The notes beneath the pieces are model-generated. The model searched no databases. It was not told the DNA's origin and was given only the letters and a program-made list of their open reading frames with translations. Positions 52,634-61,974 of a DNA stretch of 64,000 nucleotides are shown in pieces (the stretch's first letter is position 1; each line of letters starts with the position of its first letter). Location of the stretch: positions 372,001 through 436,000 of the forward strand of contig CBDFHF010000002.1 of assembly GCA_965247565.1 (NCBI GenBank), read 5' to 3'. The position numbers and the translations under genes were made by a program. This DNA comes from CBDFHF01 sp965247565. GTDB taxonomy: Bacteria > Pseudomonadota > Gammaproteobacteria > Methylococcales > Methylomonadaceae.

Positions 52634-54904
52634 ATGTTAAGTAAAGAACTTGAAGTTACCTTAAATACTGCCTTTAAAAATGCGCATGACAAACGTCATG
52701 AATTTATAACGGTTGAGCATTTATTACTGGCCTTACTAGATAACGCTTCAGCAGAGGTGATTTTAAGGGCGTGTGGATCTGATATCAAGTCGTTACGGGG
52801 GCAGTTAACTCAATTCATTGACGAGACAATGTCATTGATACCCGACGGCATTCAACGTGAGACACAGCCTACTTTGGGTTTTCAGCGAGTATTGCAGCGT
52901 GCAGTATTTCATGTACAGGCATCTGATAATAAGGAGGTTTCCGGCGCTAACTTATTCGTAGCTCTTTTTAGTGAGCAAGATTCCCATGCGGTTTATTTAT
53001 TGAATAAGCAGGATATCTCTCGGTTAGATGTCGTAAATTATCTAGCGCATGGTATTTCAAAAACGGAGCAGGATATCGATTCGTCCGATCCTAAAAGTAT
53101 TGAGCAAAGTGGACCTGATTCAGATGTCTCTGGCAGCCCGCTTGAAAAATACACAACCAATCTTAACGAAGAAGCCGCAAAAGGTAGAATTGATCCTTTG
53201 ATTGGTCGTGAACTTGAGGTTGAAAGAACTATTCAGACTCTGTGCCGACGGCGCAAAAATAATCCATTGCTAGTCGGCGAGGCGGGTGTTGGTAAAACGG
53301 CTATTGCTGAGGGGTTGGCGAAGCGGATTGTTGAAGAAGATGTTCCTGAAGTGCTACTTAATAGTGTGATCTACTCATTGGATTTAGGTGCGCTGGTTGC
53401 AGGAACAAAATACCGTGGTGACTTCGAAAAACGGTTGAAGTCGTTAATGAATCAATTAAAAAATCAGCCAGATGCTATTTTATTCATCGATGAGATCCAC
53501 ACAATTATCGGTGCTGGGTCAGCTTCTGGTGGGGTAATGGATGCTTCCAATTTAATCAAGCCGGTCTTGGCTTCCGGTCAACTCCGATGCATAGGTTCGA
53601 CAACTTATCAGGAATACCGCGGCGTATTTGAAAAAGATCACGCCTTGGCAAGGCGTTTCCAAAAAATCGATGTTTTGGAGCCTTCCGTTGAAGACACCAT
53701 TTTGATTTTAAAAGGACTCAAATCCCGATTTGAAGAGTTTCATGCGATCAAATATTCGGCTGATGCCTTGCGTTTAGCGGCTGAATTGTCGGATCGTTAC
53801 ATTACAGATCGGCATTTGCCGGATAAAGCCATCGATGTCATTGATGAAGCGGGTGCCAAGCAACGTATGATGCCGGATGCTGAGCGCAAACAGATCGTTG
53901 AAGCTGCTGAGATCGAAGAAATCGTGTCAAAAATAGCTAGAGTACCAGCCAAGTCAGTCTCCTCCAATGACATAGATAAACTGGGTAATTTGGAAAAAAA
54001 CCTGAAAATGTTGGTGTTTGGTCAAGACGAGGCGATTACTGCATTATCTTCCGCTATAAAGTTGTCTAGAGCGGGACTTAGGGAAACCCAAAAAACTATT
54101 GGCTCATTTTTATTTGCAGGCCCCACCGGGGTAGGTAAAACCGAAGTGACTCGGCAGCTCGCGAAAGTGCTGGGTGTGGAGTTAATTCGTTTCGATATGT
54201 CTGAATACATGGAGCGGCACACGGTTTCCAGATTAATCGGTGCACCTCCGGGGTATGTTGGTTTTGATCAAGGTGGGTTGTTAACCGAACAAATTAACAA
54301 ACATCCGCATGCGGTGCTGTTACTGGATGAATTGGAAAAGGCTCACCCCGATGTGTTTAATTTACTGCTGCAAGTAATGGACCATGGCTCACTAACTGAT
54401 AATAACGGTCGCAAGGCTGATTTTCGTAACATTATCCTAGTAATGACCACTAATGCAGGAGCGGAAGAGGGTAGTCGTGCCTCGATTGGCTTCACTCATC
54501 AGGATCATGCTACCGATAGCATGAAAATTATCGAAAAAGGTTTTTCACCGGAGTTTCGTAACCGTCTTGATGCCATTATTCAGTTTAAACCGTTGGATAT
54601 AGGCATTGTTGGTCACGTCGTCGATAAGTTTATCTTTGAACTGGAAGCGTTGTTGGCTGATAAGAATGTAACCCTGGCTTTGGATGCCGATGCTCGCTTA
54701 TGGTTGGCTGAACATGGTTGCGATCCTAAGATGGGGGCAAGGCCTATGGCAAGACTAATTCAGGAAAAAATCAAAAAACCACTAGCAAATGACTTGTTGT
54801 TTGGCAAGTTAGCCAAGGGCGGTCATGTGCGAATTTATGTGGAAGATAACGGTCTGAGTTTTGCAATTGAGAGCAAAGAACTGATTGTTTCTGAAAATAG
54901 TTGA
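52634..54904 (+). CDS. clpA: ATP-dependent Clp protease ATP-binding subunit ClpA
   Basis: AAA+ unfoldase that feeds ClpP. 756 residues with the ClpN repeat domain (about 1-145), then two nucleotide domains: Walker A G-E-A-G-V-G-K-T near 215-222 with L-F-I-D-E-I-H, and Walker A G-P-T-G-V-G-K-T near 496-503 with L-L-D-E-L-E-K-A. The ClpP-docking loop is not obvious, but the clpS context makes ClpA certain over ClpB or ClpC: it is smaller and lacks a long middle domain. Confidence 0.97.
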   Translation: MLSKELEVTLNTAFKNAHDKRHEFITVEHLLLALLDNASAEVILRACGSDIKSLRGQLTQFIDETMSLIPDGIQRETQPTLGFQRVLQRAVFHVQASDNKEVSGANLFVALFSEQDSHAVYLLNKQDISRLDVVNYLAHGISKTEQDIDSSDPKSIEQSGPDSDVSGSPLEKYTTNLNEEAAKGRIDPLIGRELEVERTIQTLCRRRKNNPLLVGEAGVGKTAIAEGLAKRIVEEDVPEVLLNSVIYSLDLGALVAGTKYRGDFEKRLKSLMNQLKNQPDAILFIDEIHTIIGAGSASGGVMDASNLIKPVLASGQLRCIGSTTYQEYRGVFEKDHALARRFQKIDVLEPSVEDTILILKGLKSRFEEFHAIKYSADALRLAAELSDRYITDRHLPDKAIDVIDEAGAKQRMMPDAERKQIVEAAEIEEIVSKIARVPAKSVSSNDIDKLGNLEKNLKMLVFGQDEAITALSSAIKLSRAGLRETQKTIGSFLFAGPTGVGKTEVTRQLAKVLGVELIRFDMSEYMERHTVSRLIGAPPGYVGFDQGGLLTEQINKHPHAVLLLDELEKAHPDVFNLLLQVMDHGSLTDNNGRKADFRNIILVMTTNAGAEEGSRASIGFTHQDHATDSMKIIEKGFSPEFRNRLDAIIQFKPLDIGIVGHVVDKFIFELEALLADKNVTLALDADARLWLAEHGCDPKMGARPMARLIQEKIKKPLANDLLFGKLAKGGHVRIYVEDNGLSFAIESKELIVSENS

Positions 54905-54937
54905 TATTTAGGTAGCTTGCGCTGACCCTTAATGGGT

Positions 54938-55156
54938 CTAGCGCATGCGGAATGAGATGCGACCTTTTGTTAAATCGTAAGGGGTCATTTCTACTTTTAC
55001 TTTGTCGCCAGTTAGAATACGAATGTAATGTTTGCGCATTTTTCCGGAGATATGAGCTGTCACAATGTGGCCGTTTTCCAGTTCAACACGGAACATGGTG
55101 TTGGGAAGGGTGTCAATGACCTTACCTTCCATCTCAATTTGGTCTTCTTTAGCCAT
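54938..55156 (-). CDS. infA: Translation initiation factor IF-1
   Basis: A 72-residue S1/OB-fold protein that helps form the initiation complex. The sequence M-A-K-E-D-Q-I-E-M-E-G-K-V-I and the later H-I-S-G-K-M-R-K-H-Y-I-R-I-L-T-G-D-K-V are characteristic. It converges with clpA. Placement near clpA and the tRNA-protein transferases is common in Gammaproteobacteria. A bulged stem-loop overlaps its stop at about 54918-54946, between the two convergent genes. Confidence 0.98.
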   Translation of the reverse strand: MAKEDQIEMEGKVIDTLPNTMFRVELENGHIVTAHISGKMRKHYIRILTGDKVKVEMTPYDLTKGRISFRMR

Positions 55157-55230
55157 TTGTAATTCCTATAATTTAAAAGCGGCAATTGTAGCATAGCCTT
55201 GCTTTCAACAACAGGAAGGTGTGGCTAATT

Positions 55231-55920
55231 TTAAACCCAGTGATTATCTCGTCTTAATTGTAGAGGCTGATAATTGCTTTTATAGGACATTTTGGAGCAT
55301 TGCTCAATCCAATAACCCAGATAAACAAATTCTTTGTGCTGCTGTTTGGCATATTCGATTTGCCACAATACGGCATAAACTCCTGGGCTGTAACCAGAAA
55401 ACTTTGGGTCAAAAAATGTATAAACTGCCGATAATGCGTTGTCGAATACATCAATAACTGCAATCCCGGCTAGTTCATTATCAATTGAAAACTCAACAAA
55501 GCGTGTATCGCACCATGAACTGCCAAGAAAATCCATATAATCCTCCGGACTAGAATCTGCCATATTTCCGCCAGTGTGTCGGTTTTGCTGATAACGCAAA
55601 TACAAAGCGTAATGCGCTTGGATAAATTCGGCAGGCTTGATAACTACTTGGGTGTGTAAGTTTTTTTTTAAGCAACGCTGTTGGTTTCTGTTAATTTTAA
55701 ATTCTGAAACCGCAATTCTTGCCGGAATACAGGCGTTGCAGGAGCTACAATGCGGCTTATACACTTCATCCCCACTACGACGAAAGCCCTGTTCAATCAA
55801 TTGAGCATAAATCCGAGGCTGCTGCGGGAAAGTGGGGTGTACAAAGAGAGATTTAGCCAACTGATTATCTAGATAGCTACAGGGATGTTCGTTACTTAAA
55901 ATTAACGGAATGGAAGTCAT
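55231..55920 (-). CDS. bpt: Aspartate/glutamate leucyltransferase (Bpt)
   Basis: Transfers leucine from tRNA to proteins with N-terminal Asp or Glu, creating an N-degron. 229 residues from ATG 55920, which overlaps the aat stop by four bases (ATGA), so a longer start at 55959 is unlikely. Conserved H-P-C-S-Y-L, C-S-S-C-N-A-C-I-P-A-R-I and Y-L-G-Y-W-I-E-Q-C match the family. Cysteines C7 and those near 50-56 may bind a metal. Substrates reach ClpS in the same cluster. Confidence 0.95.
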   Translation of the reverse strand: MTSIPLILSNEHPCSYLDNQLAKSLFVHPTFPQQPRIYAQLIEQGFRRSGDEVYKPHCSSCNACIPARIAVSEFKINRNQQRCLKKNLHTQVVIKPAEFIQAHYALYLRYQQNRHTGGNMADSSPEDYMDFLGSSWCDTRFVEFSIDNELAGIAVIDVFDNALSAVYTFFDPKFSGYSPGVYAVLWQIEYAKQQHKEFVYLGYWIEQCSKMSYKSNYQPLQLRRDNHWV

Positions 55921-56612
55921 GGCAATAACCAAGCGTTTCGTTCGGCGGGCTGACTGCAATATGTTTTTAGCAAACTGGCAAATTCAACTCGGTCGATTTC
56001 TTGAGCGCCGAAACTTTCCAAATGCTGAGTGTGTACTTGGCAGTCAATCAGTTGATAACCCCAGTTTTTTAGCTGCTCAACCAAGCTTGCGAACACCACT
56101 TTGGATGCATCGGTTTGGTAATGAAACATAGATTCGCCAAAAAATACTCGACCGATGGCAACGCCATACAAACCGCCAACTAACCTATCTTCAAACCATG
56201 CTTCCGCCGAATGCGCAATGCCGATTTGATGCAGATTACAGTAAGCCTGATAGATGTCTTCGGTAATCCAGGTGCCAATACTGTCCTTGCGCGGTTGGGC
56301 ACAAGCACTAACAACTTCACTAAATGCTTGGTCAAAAGTCACGGTAAAAACATTTTTTCGTAGAGTTTTGCGTAGACTCCGGGAGACAATGAGTTCATCA
56401 GGAAACAATACCAGTCGGGGGTTTGGCGACCACCACAGAATCGGTTCACCTGGGTTATACCAAGGAAAAATCCCTTCCTGATAGGCATTGATCAACCGCG
56501 TCCTGGATAAACAGCCGCCCATAGCCAATAATCCGTTAGGATCGTTTAGTGCTTTGTGCAATGGCGGAAAGGCTTGTTCAGGATTAGTCGGGTCTAGAAC
56601 AGGCAGACGCAT
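55917..56612 (-). CDS. aat: Leucyl/phenylalanyl-tRNA--protein transferase
   Basis: Adds Leu or Phe to proteins with N-terminal Lys or Arg, which ClpS then recognises. 231 residues with G-L-L-A-M-G-G and Y-Q-E-G-I-F-P-W-Y, then W-W-S-P-N-P-R-L-V-L and S-A-E-A-W, the family core. It is the first gene of the aat-bpt pair. The cluster with clpS and clpA makes this a compact N-degron module. Confidence 0.97.
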   Translation of the reverse strand: MRLPVLDPTNPEQAFPPLHKALNDPNGLLAMGGCLSRTRLINAYQEGIFPWYNPGEPILWWSPNPRLVLFPDELIVSRSLRKTLRKNVFTVTFDQAFSEVVSACAQPRKDSIGTWITEDIYQAYCNLHQIGIAHSAEAWFEDRLVGGLYGVAIGRVFFGESMFHYQTDASKVVFASLVEQLKNWGYQLIDCQVHTQHLESFGAQEIDRVEFASLLKTYCSQPAERNAWLLP

Positions 56613-56687
56613 AAGTAGTTAGATTGGGAAATAATTGGATTGGAGGATGGTACCGACCAGAATGACTAGTCGGTAAGGTCTGCTTAC

Positions 56688-57647
56688 TTAATGGGGCGCT
56701 AATTCATCCAGAAATTTTTCTGCGTCCAGAGCTGCCATGCAGCCAGCGCCTGCCGAAGTAATTGCTTGTTTGTATACCGAATCCATTACATCACCCGCCG
56801 CGAATACCCCTTCAACACTGGTGGATGTTGCGTTGCCGTTAATGCCGCTTTTGACCTTAATATAGCCATGATCCATATCCAGCTGGCCTTCAAAGATAGC
56901 GGTATTAGGGGTATGACCAATGGCGATAAACACGCCATGCACATCTAGCTGTTTGGTTGAACCATCCTGAGCATTTTTAATCCTTAAGCCGGTAACGCCC
57001 ATATCATCACCCAGTACTTCATCAAGTTGGTAATTCCATTCGATTTGGACATTGCCGGTTTTAGATTTTTCAATTAACTTGTCGGAAAGAATTTTTTCAG
57101 AACGAAATTTATCACGACGATGAACCACGGTTACTTTAGAAGCGATATTCGCTAAATACAGCGCTTCCTCCACGGCAGTATTGCCACCACCAATGACAGC
57201 AACCGGCTTATTTCTATAAAAAAAACCATCGCAAGTAGCGCACGCAGAAACCCCTTTGCCTTTGAAGGCTTCTTCAGAATCAAGCCCTAGATAACGAGCC
57301 GATGCGCCGGTAGCAATAATTAGCGCGTCACACGTATAGGTACCGGAATCACCGATTAGTTTAAAGGGACGCTTGGATAAATCGGCAGTATGGATATGAT
57401 CAAAAACAATCTCGGTATCAAAACGTTCTGCATGTTTTTGCATTCTTTCCATCAGTGCCGGACCTTGCAAGCCTTCAACATCACCGGGCCAGTTGTCTAC
57501 TTCAGTGGTTGTGGTTAATTGTCCGCCTTGCTGCATACCAGTAATAATCACCGGTTTCAAATTGGCGCGCGCGGCATAAATAGCTGCGGTATAACCCGCC
57601 GGGCCGGAACCCAGAATTAAAAGTCGGCAATGTTTATCAGCACTCAT
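56688..57647 (-). CDS. trxB: Thioredoxin-disulfide reductase
   Basis: NADPH flavoenzyme that reduces thioredoxin. FAD loop G-S-G-P-A-G at 13-18, redox pair C136-A-T-C139, NADPH loop G-G-G-N-T-A around 155-160 and F-A-A-G-D-V-M-D near the C-terminus. I start at ATG 57647, preceded by GGAG at normal spacing (319 residues); the upstream frame at 57659 adds four residues. Confidence 0.97.
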   Translation of the reverse strand: MSADKHCRLLILGSGPAGYTAAIYAARANLKPVIITGMQQGGQLTTTTEVDNWPGDVEGLQGPALMERMQKHAERFDTEIVFDHIHTADLSKRPFKLIGDSGTYTCDALIIATGASARYLGLDSEEAFKGKGVSACATCDGFFYRNKPVAVIGGGNTAVEEALYLANIASKVTVVHRRDKFRSEKILSDKLIEKSKTGNVQIEWNYQLDEVLGDDMGVTGLRIKNAQDGSTKQLDVHGVFIAIGHTPNTAIFEGQLDMDHGYIKVKSGINGNATSTSVEGVFAAGDVMDSVYKQAITSAGAGCMAALDAEKFLDELAPH

Positions 57648-57842
57648 TAAAAGCTCCAAAGTTTAGATATAAAATTTCTGGCCATTATGCAGACCAAATG
57701 GGGTTTCGTAAACGCTAAATCAAGTGATGCAAGTGTATTTAACGATCAGGATGTGGGCTAATTAGCGGCCATATTTAATGTTAATTAAACAATATTAATC
57801 TATAATCATGTTTTATCTACATTAATTGGATTGAGTTATTAC

Positions 57843-60137
57843 ATGGCCGCTGTTATGGAAGAAAAAACATTTCGTGGATTACGCGAAATCGCCTTTTTAG
57901 GGTTTTCTGCCTGTGCTCTATTTTTCTTGATTTCCCTGGTTACATTTAGCAACGAAGATGCGGGGTGGACGCACAGCGGAACTAGCCAGATCGTTCGCAA
58001 TGCCGGTGGTATTTTCGGCGCTTGGCTTGCCGATTTTACATTGAGCATGTTGGGGATGTGCGCTTATCTATTTCCCGTCATTATTTCGTGGCACGGCTAT
58101 CAAGTTTACCGCGAGGGTTGGTTGCCTAAACAGAAAATGGCCACCGCATTGTACTGGTTGGGGCTGTTGGCTACTATTGTTGCGGGTGCGGCATTGTTTT
58201 CGATGTTGGTTTTTCGAATTAATGTGGAATTGCCGCTAACAACCGGTGGCATCTTAGGTCAAGAAGTAGCCGACACACTAGAGCGAATGCTGGGTAACTC
58301 TGGCGCGATTGTGTTTCTACTGATGATGTTATTGGCAGGAATTACTTTAGTCACAGGTATTTCGTGGATTTCCTTAGTTGATTCTATTGGCAAATACACG
58401 ATGTTTATTTTTCGGGTTATCTTCCGTAGCATTGTAAATGCATCACAGGAGCGCTTGAATAGTGGTACTCCAGATTTTTTTGCTAGCTCGGATCGGTCTG
58501 AAATTAAAAAAAGGTCGAATGTAAAAACTTCTACAGATCTTGGGTATGTTGAAAAGTCGGAACCTGCTCCAGCGTTCAGCACCAGCAAGGTAGTCAAATC
58601 AGGTAAAAAACAAAAAACTAATTACGATCCCAGTCTAGGCGTCCTGCCATCATTGTCGTTGCTCGATAATCGTGACACCCGCGTTAAAGGTTATACCAAC
58701 AGTGATCTGGAAGAAATGTCTCGCTTGGTTGAAGATATCCTGAATGATTTTAACGTGATCGTTGAGGTCGTTGGCGTCATGCCTGGGCCAGTGATTACCC
58801 GCTTTGAGCTGCAACCGGCAGCCGGAGTTAAAGTAAGTCGAATCAGTACTTTATCCAAAGACTTAGCCAGAGCTTTATCAGTAACCAGTGTTCGTATTGT
58901 TGAGGTTATTCCCGGAAAATCTGTAGTCGGTTTGGAGATACCGAATCGGGAACGGGAAATGGTGACTTTACGTGAGCTTTTGGTGTCTTCGCCATTTGAA
59001 AAGTCCAAATCTTTATTAACTCTGGCGATGGGTAAAGATATTTCGGGTACCCCGATGGTAGCGGATTTAGGCAAAATGCCACACGCCCTGGTCGCAGGTA
59101 CCACGGGTTCAGGTAAGTCGGTAGCTATCAATACCATGATTCTCAGTTTGCTTTACAAGGCCACGCCGGAACAAGTTCGGATGATTATGATTGACCCCAA
59201 AATGCTGGAATTGTCAGTCTATGAAGGCATTCCGCATTTGCTGACACCGGTCGTTACCGATATGAAAGAGGCCAGTAACGCGCTGCGCTGGGCAGTAGCG
59301 GAGATGGAACGGCGTTATAAATTGATGTCTAAAATGGGCGTGAGGAATTTGGCCGGTTTTAATCAATTGATCGAAGATGCCGAAGCAAAAGGCGAGTCCA
59401 TTAGGGATCCTATGTTCCAATTGCTTAATCCGCTGCAAGATGGTGAAGAATTCCCTGTCTTGACCACATTGCCCAGTATCGTCATTGTTATCGATGAACT
59501 GGCCGATATGATGATGATCGTCGGCAAAAAAGTCGAAGAGTTGATTGCTCGTCTGGCACAAAAAGCCAGAGCGGCTGGGATTCATTTAATATTGGCGACA
59601 CAACGACCGTCGGTAGATGTGCTCACCGGATTAATCAAAGCCAACGTACCGACTCGAATCTCCTTTCAGGTTTCGTCACGCATCGACTCGCGGACTATTT
59701 TGGATCAGGGCGGAGCAGAAACCTTGTTGGGTAATGGTGACATGCTATTTTTGCCATCTGGCACCAGCATACCGATTCGTGCGCACGGCGCCTTTGTAGA
59801 TGACCATGAAGTGCATCGGGTCGTTGAGTTTTTAAAACAGACTGCGCCACCTAATTATCTTGAAGACATCACCCGAGAATCTTTCGATTCTAATGATGGC
59901 TTTAGTGCCAGTGCCGGCAATGATGGCGGTGGTGAGACTGACCCTTTATATGATGAAGCAGTGCAGTTTGTCACCGATAGCAGAAAAGCGTCAATATCCA
60001 GCGTACAAAGACGATTTAAAGTCGGCTATAACCGTGCTGCTACCATTATAGAGAGTATGGAAGCCGCAGGCGTAGTGAGTGCTGCAGAGACCAATGGCTC
60101 TCGGGTAGTGCTGGCCCCCCCACCGGTCAGGGGTTAA
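57843..60137 (+). CDS. ftsK: DNA translocase FtsK
   Basis: Moves DNA at the closing septum and resolves chromosome dimers with XerCD. 764 residues from ATG 57843: four membrane segments (about 12-180), a short linker (about 200-270; much shorter than E. coli), a RecA-like motor with Walker A G-T-T-G-S-G-K-S near 418 and D-E-L-A-D as Walker B, and the C-terminal gamma winged helix (S-S-V-Q-R-R-F-K-V-G-Y-N-R-A) for KOPS binding. An upstream TTG at 57831 would add four residues. Confidence 0.96.
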   Translation: MAAVMEEKTFRGLREIAFLGFSACALFFLISLVTFSNEDAGWTHSGTSQIVRNAGGIFGAWLADFTLSMLGMCAYLFPVIISWHGYQVYREGWLPKQKMATALYWLGLLATIVAGAALFSMLVFRINVELPLTTGGILGQEVADTLERMLGNSGAIVFLLMMLLAGITLVTGISWISLVDSIGKYTMFIFRVIFRSIVNASQERLNSGTPDFFASSDRSEIKKRSNVKTSTDLGYVEKSEPAPAFSTSKVVKSGKKQKTNYDPSLGVLPSLSLLDNRDTRVKGYTNSDLEEMSRLVEDILNDFNVIVEVVGVMPGPVITRFELQPAAGVKVSRISTLSKDLARALSVTSVRIVEVIPGKSVVGLEIPNREREMVTLRELLVSSPFEKSKSLLTLAMGKDISGTPMVADLGKMPHALVAGTTGSGKSVAINTMILSLLYKATPEQVRMIMIDPKMLELSVYEGIPHLLTPVVTDMKEASNALRWAVAEMERRYKLMSKMGVRNLAGFNQLIEDAEAKGESIRDPMFQLLNPLQDGEEFPVLTTLPSIVIVIDELADMMMIVGKKVEELIARLAQKARAAGIHLILATQRPSVDVLTGLIKANVPTRISFQVSSRIDSRTILDQGGAETLLGNGDMLFLPSGTSIPIRAHGAFVDDHEVHRVVEFLKQTAPPNYLEDITRESFDSNDGFSASAGNDGGGETDPLYDEAVQFVTDSRKASISSVQRRFKVGYNRAATIIESMEAAGVVSAAETNGSRVVLAPPPVRG

Positions 60138-60139
60138 TA

Positions 60140-60322
60140 ATGCGTATTGCCATAACAGCCATTATCATTGTGATTATGGCTGTTATCGGTGCCGTGGTTT
60201 TTGTTAAGCGACATGCTGATGTTCAGCAAAGACAAATAAAAGCGGTGCTTTTCGGACTTTATTTCTGGGGGTTGGTGTTTTTACAAGTCATCATTTGGGG
60301 GTTAAGCTATTACTTTAAATAG
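60140..60322 (+). CDS. Small two-TM hypothetical protein
   Basis: A 60-residue protein starting two bases after the ftsK stop. Two hydrophobic segments (about 3-22 and 36-56) with a short basic loop (K-R-H-A-D-V-Q-Q-R-Q) between. No family is recognised. The tight spacing to ftsK, with no space for a separate promoter, suggests it is translated together with it. The ORF may be real, but the evidence is only its position and composition. Confidence 0.45.
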   Translation: MRIAITAIIIVIMAVIGAVVFVKRHADVQQRQIKAVLFGLYFWGLVFLQVIIWGLSYYFK

Positions 60323-60496
60323 CGGTATAGAATCTTCTTGTACAGTTAATTCGGCAATTATCCGGGTGTTTATGGTACAGGCCGAAGCGAAAATTAAACA
60401 TAGTTGAGCGCTGACAGCACGGACTGCCAATATGTAAATTATCCATTCGATGATAAACTTTACCCACATTGACAAGCATCAACATTAGGAGAATAC

Positions 60497-60985
60497 ATGC
60501 TCAACAAAGTGACTTTAATTGGCAACTTAGGGGCAGACCCCGAAGTTCGTTATATGCCTGCTGGTGGTGCTGTAACCTCGATCAGCTTGGCAACAACCAG
60601 ACGTTGGAAAGATAAACAAAGCGGGGAAAGAAAAGATGCCACCGAATGGCATAGAGTGATATTTTTTAACCGATTAGCCGAAGTCGCTGGTGAATATTTA
60701 AAAAAAGGCAGCCAGGTTTATGTCGAAGGCCGCTTACAAACCCGTAAATGGCAAGGACAAGATGGCCAAGACCGTTATACGACCGAAATTATTGCTGAAG
60801 AAATGCAAATGCTAGGCAGTCGCAGCGGTGGTACCGGTAGTTTCGGCGACCAACCCCAGTCTGCTAGTTACAGCGCTGCCAAGCCAACTGGTCAAGCGTC
60901 AAAGTCCGCCCCACAAAGTAGCACGGGCAACATGCCGCCACCTCCTCCAGAATATGACGATTTTGATGACGACATTCCATTTTGA
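60497..60985 (+). CDS. ssb: Single-stranded DNA-binding protein
   Basis: Binds single-stranded DNA in replication, repair and recombination. The OB fold is at about 1-112 (M-L-N-K-V-T-L-I-G-N-L-G and W-H-R-V-I-F-F-N-R-L-A-E-V), followed by a flexible G/Q/S/P linker and the acidic tip D-F-D-D-D-I-P-F, which recruits partner proteins. 162 residues. A GGAG site precedes the start, and a strong terminator follows. Confidence 0.97.
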   Translation: MLNKVTLIGNLGADPEVRYMPAGGAVTSISLATTRRWKDKQSGERKDATEWHRVIFFNRLAEVAGEYLKKGSQVYVEGRLQTRKWQGQDGQDRYTTEIIAEEMQMLGSRSGGTGSFGDQPQSASYSAAKPTGQASKSAPQSSTGNMPPPPPEYDDFDDDIPF

Positions 60986-61018
60986 TAGATACCTTTTGTC
61001 TATTTTGTAAACAATGCC

Positions 61019-61051
61019 ATTAAGCCTCTGTTGTCAGAGGCTTAATTTTTT
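61019..61051 (+). terminator. Rho-independent terminator of ssb
   Basis: Perfect 12-bp stem (ATTAAGCCTCTG / CAGAGGCTTAAT), a 4-base loop TTGT and a run of six T (61046-61051). It lies 33 bases beyond the ssb stop. Confidence 0.95.
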
Positions 61052-61169
61052 GTGTCGATAAAAATCATTCTGGCTTCCTTCTTACGGAGTTGTTAACCAA
61101 AAAATTCCCTATTGAATGACTTAACTGTAGAATCCACCAATTTTTCTCAAAGAGCGGAGCAATAGTCCA

Positions 61170-61886
61170 ATGGGTAGAGCTTATCAAAACCGTAAAGTGT
61201 CCATGGCCAAGACTTCTGATGCCAAGGCAAAGGTTTACAGTAAATACGGCCGGGAAATCTATGTGTGTGCGAAGGCTGGCGGCATTGATCCGGACGGAAA
61301 TTTAGCGTTACGAGGATTAATAGAGCGCGCCAAGAAAGATCAAGTTCCCAGCCATGTTATTGACAAAGCCATCGACAAAGCCAAAGGCGGTGGCGGCGAA
61401 GACTTCGCCCCTGCACGTTATGAGGGTTATGGCCCCGGTGGTTGTATGGTGATTATCGATTGCCTGACCGACAACCCTAATCGCACCTTTGGCGATGTTC
61501 GCCTGTGCTTTACCAAGACCAAATGTAAAATTGGTACCCAGGGCACAGTCAGTCACATGTTCGATCATTACGCCATTTTGGCATTTAAACAGAACGACGA
61601 AGACGCAGTGCTTGAAGCGTTGCTAACCGCGGATGTGGATGTAGCCGATGTTGAAAGCGATGATGGCAAAATTACCGTCTTTACTCCCCCAGCCGACTAC
61701 TTCAAAGCTAAGCAAGCCTTAGCAGATTCGTTTGGCGAAATTGATTTTGAAGTGGACGAAATTCAATTTATACCCAGAGGCACAACGGTAATTAGCGGTG
61801 ATGATTTGGTATTGTTTGAAAAGTTTCTGGACATGCTGAATGACCTGGACGATGTGCAAAACGTTTATCATGATGCCGAGTTTTGA
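61170..61886 (+). CDS. YebC/PmpR family DNA-binding regulatory protein
   Basis: 238 residues starting M-G-R-A-Y-Q-N-R, with the three-domain YebC layout: Y-S-K-Y-G-R-E-I-Y near 23-31, N-P-N-R-T-F-G-D-V-R in the middle and F-E-K-F-L-D-M-L-N-D-L-D-D-V-Q-N-V near the end. It belongs to the YeeN-like branch (M-G-R-A-Y-Q-N-R start). Members are transcription regulators, and some relieve ribosome stalling at polyproline. An AGAGCGGAGC site lies before the start. Confidence 0.9.
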   Translation: MGRAYQNRKVSMAKTSDAKAKVYSKYGREIYVCAKAGGIDPDGNLALRGLIERAKKDQVPSHVIDKAIDKAKGGGGEDFAPARYEGYGPGGCMVIIDCLTDNPNRTFGDVRLCFTKTKCKIGTQGTVSHMFDHYAILAFKQNDEDAVLEALLTADVDVADVESDDGKITVFTPPADYFKAKQALADSFGEIDFEVDEIQFIPRGTTVISGDDLVLFEKFLDMLNDLDDVQNVYHDAEF

Positions 61887-61974
61887 TGTCAATTGGATGA
61901 GAGAAATCGCTCCCAATTGGAACGGTACAAGGAAAGTAAGTCTAGCGCAGCAGAAATGCCCAAGTAACCCGGCT

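Noticed and set aside
55221..55457. Plus-strand frame opposite bpt
   Set aside because: Antisense shadow of a conserved transferase.
56640..56680. Hairpin TACCGAC / GTCGGTA after trxB as terminator
   Set aside because: Only seven pairs and no T-run on the minus strand.
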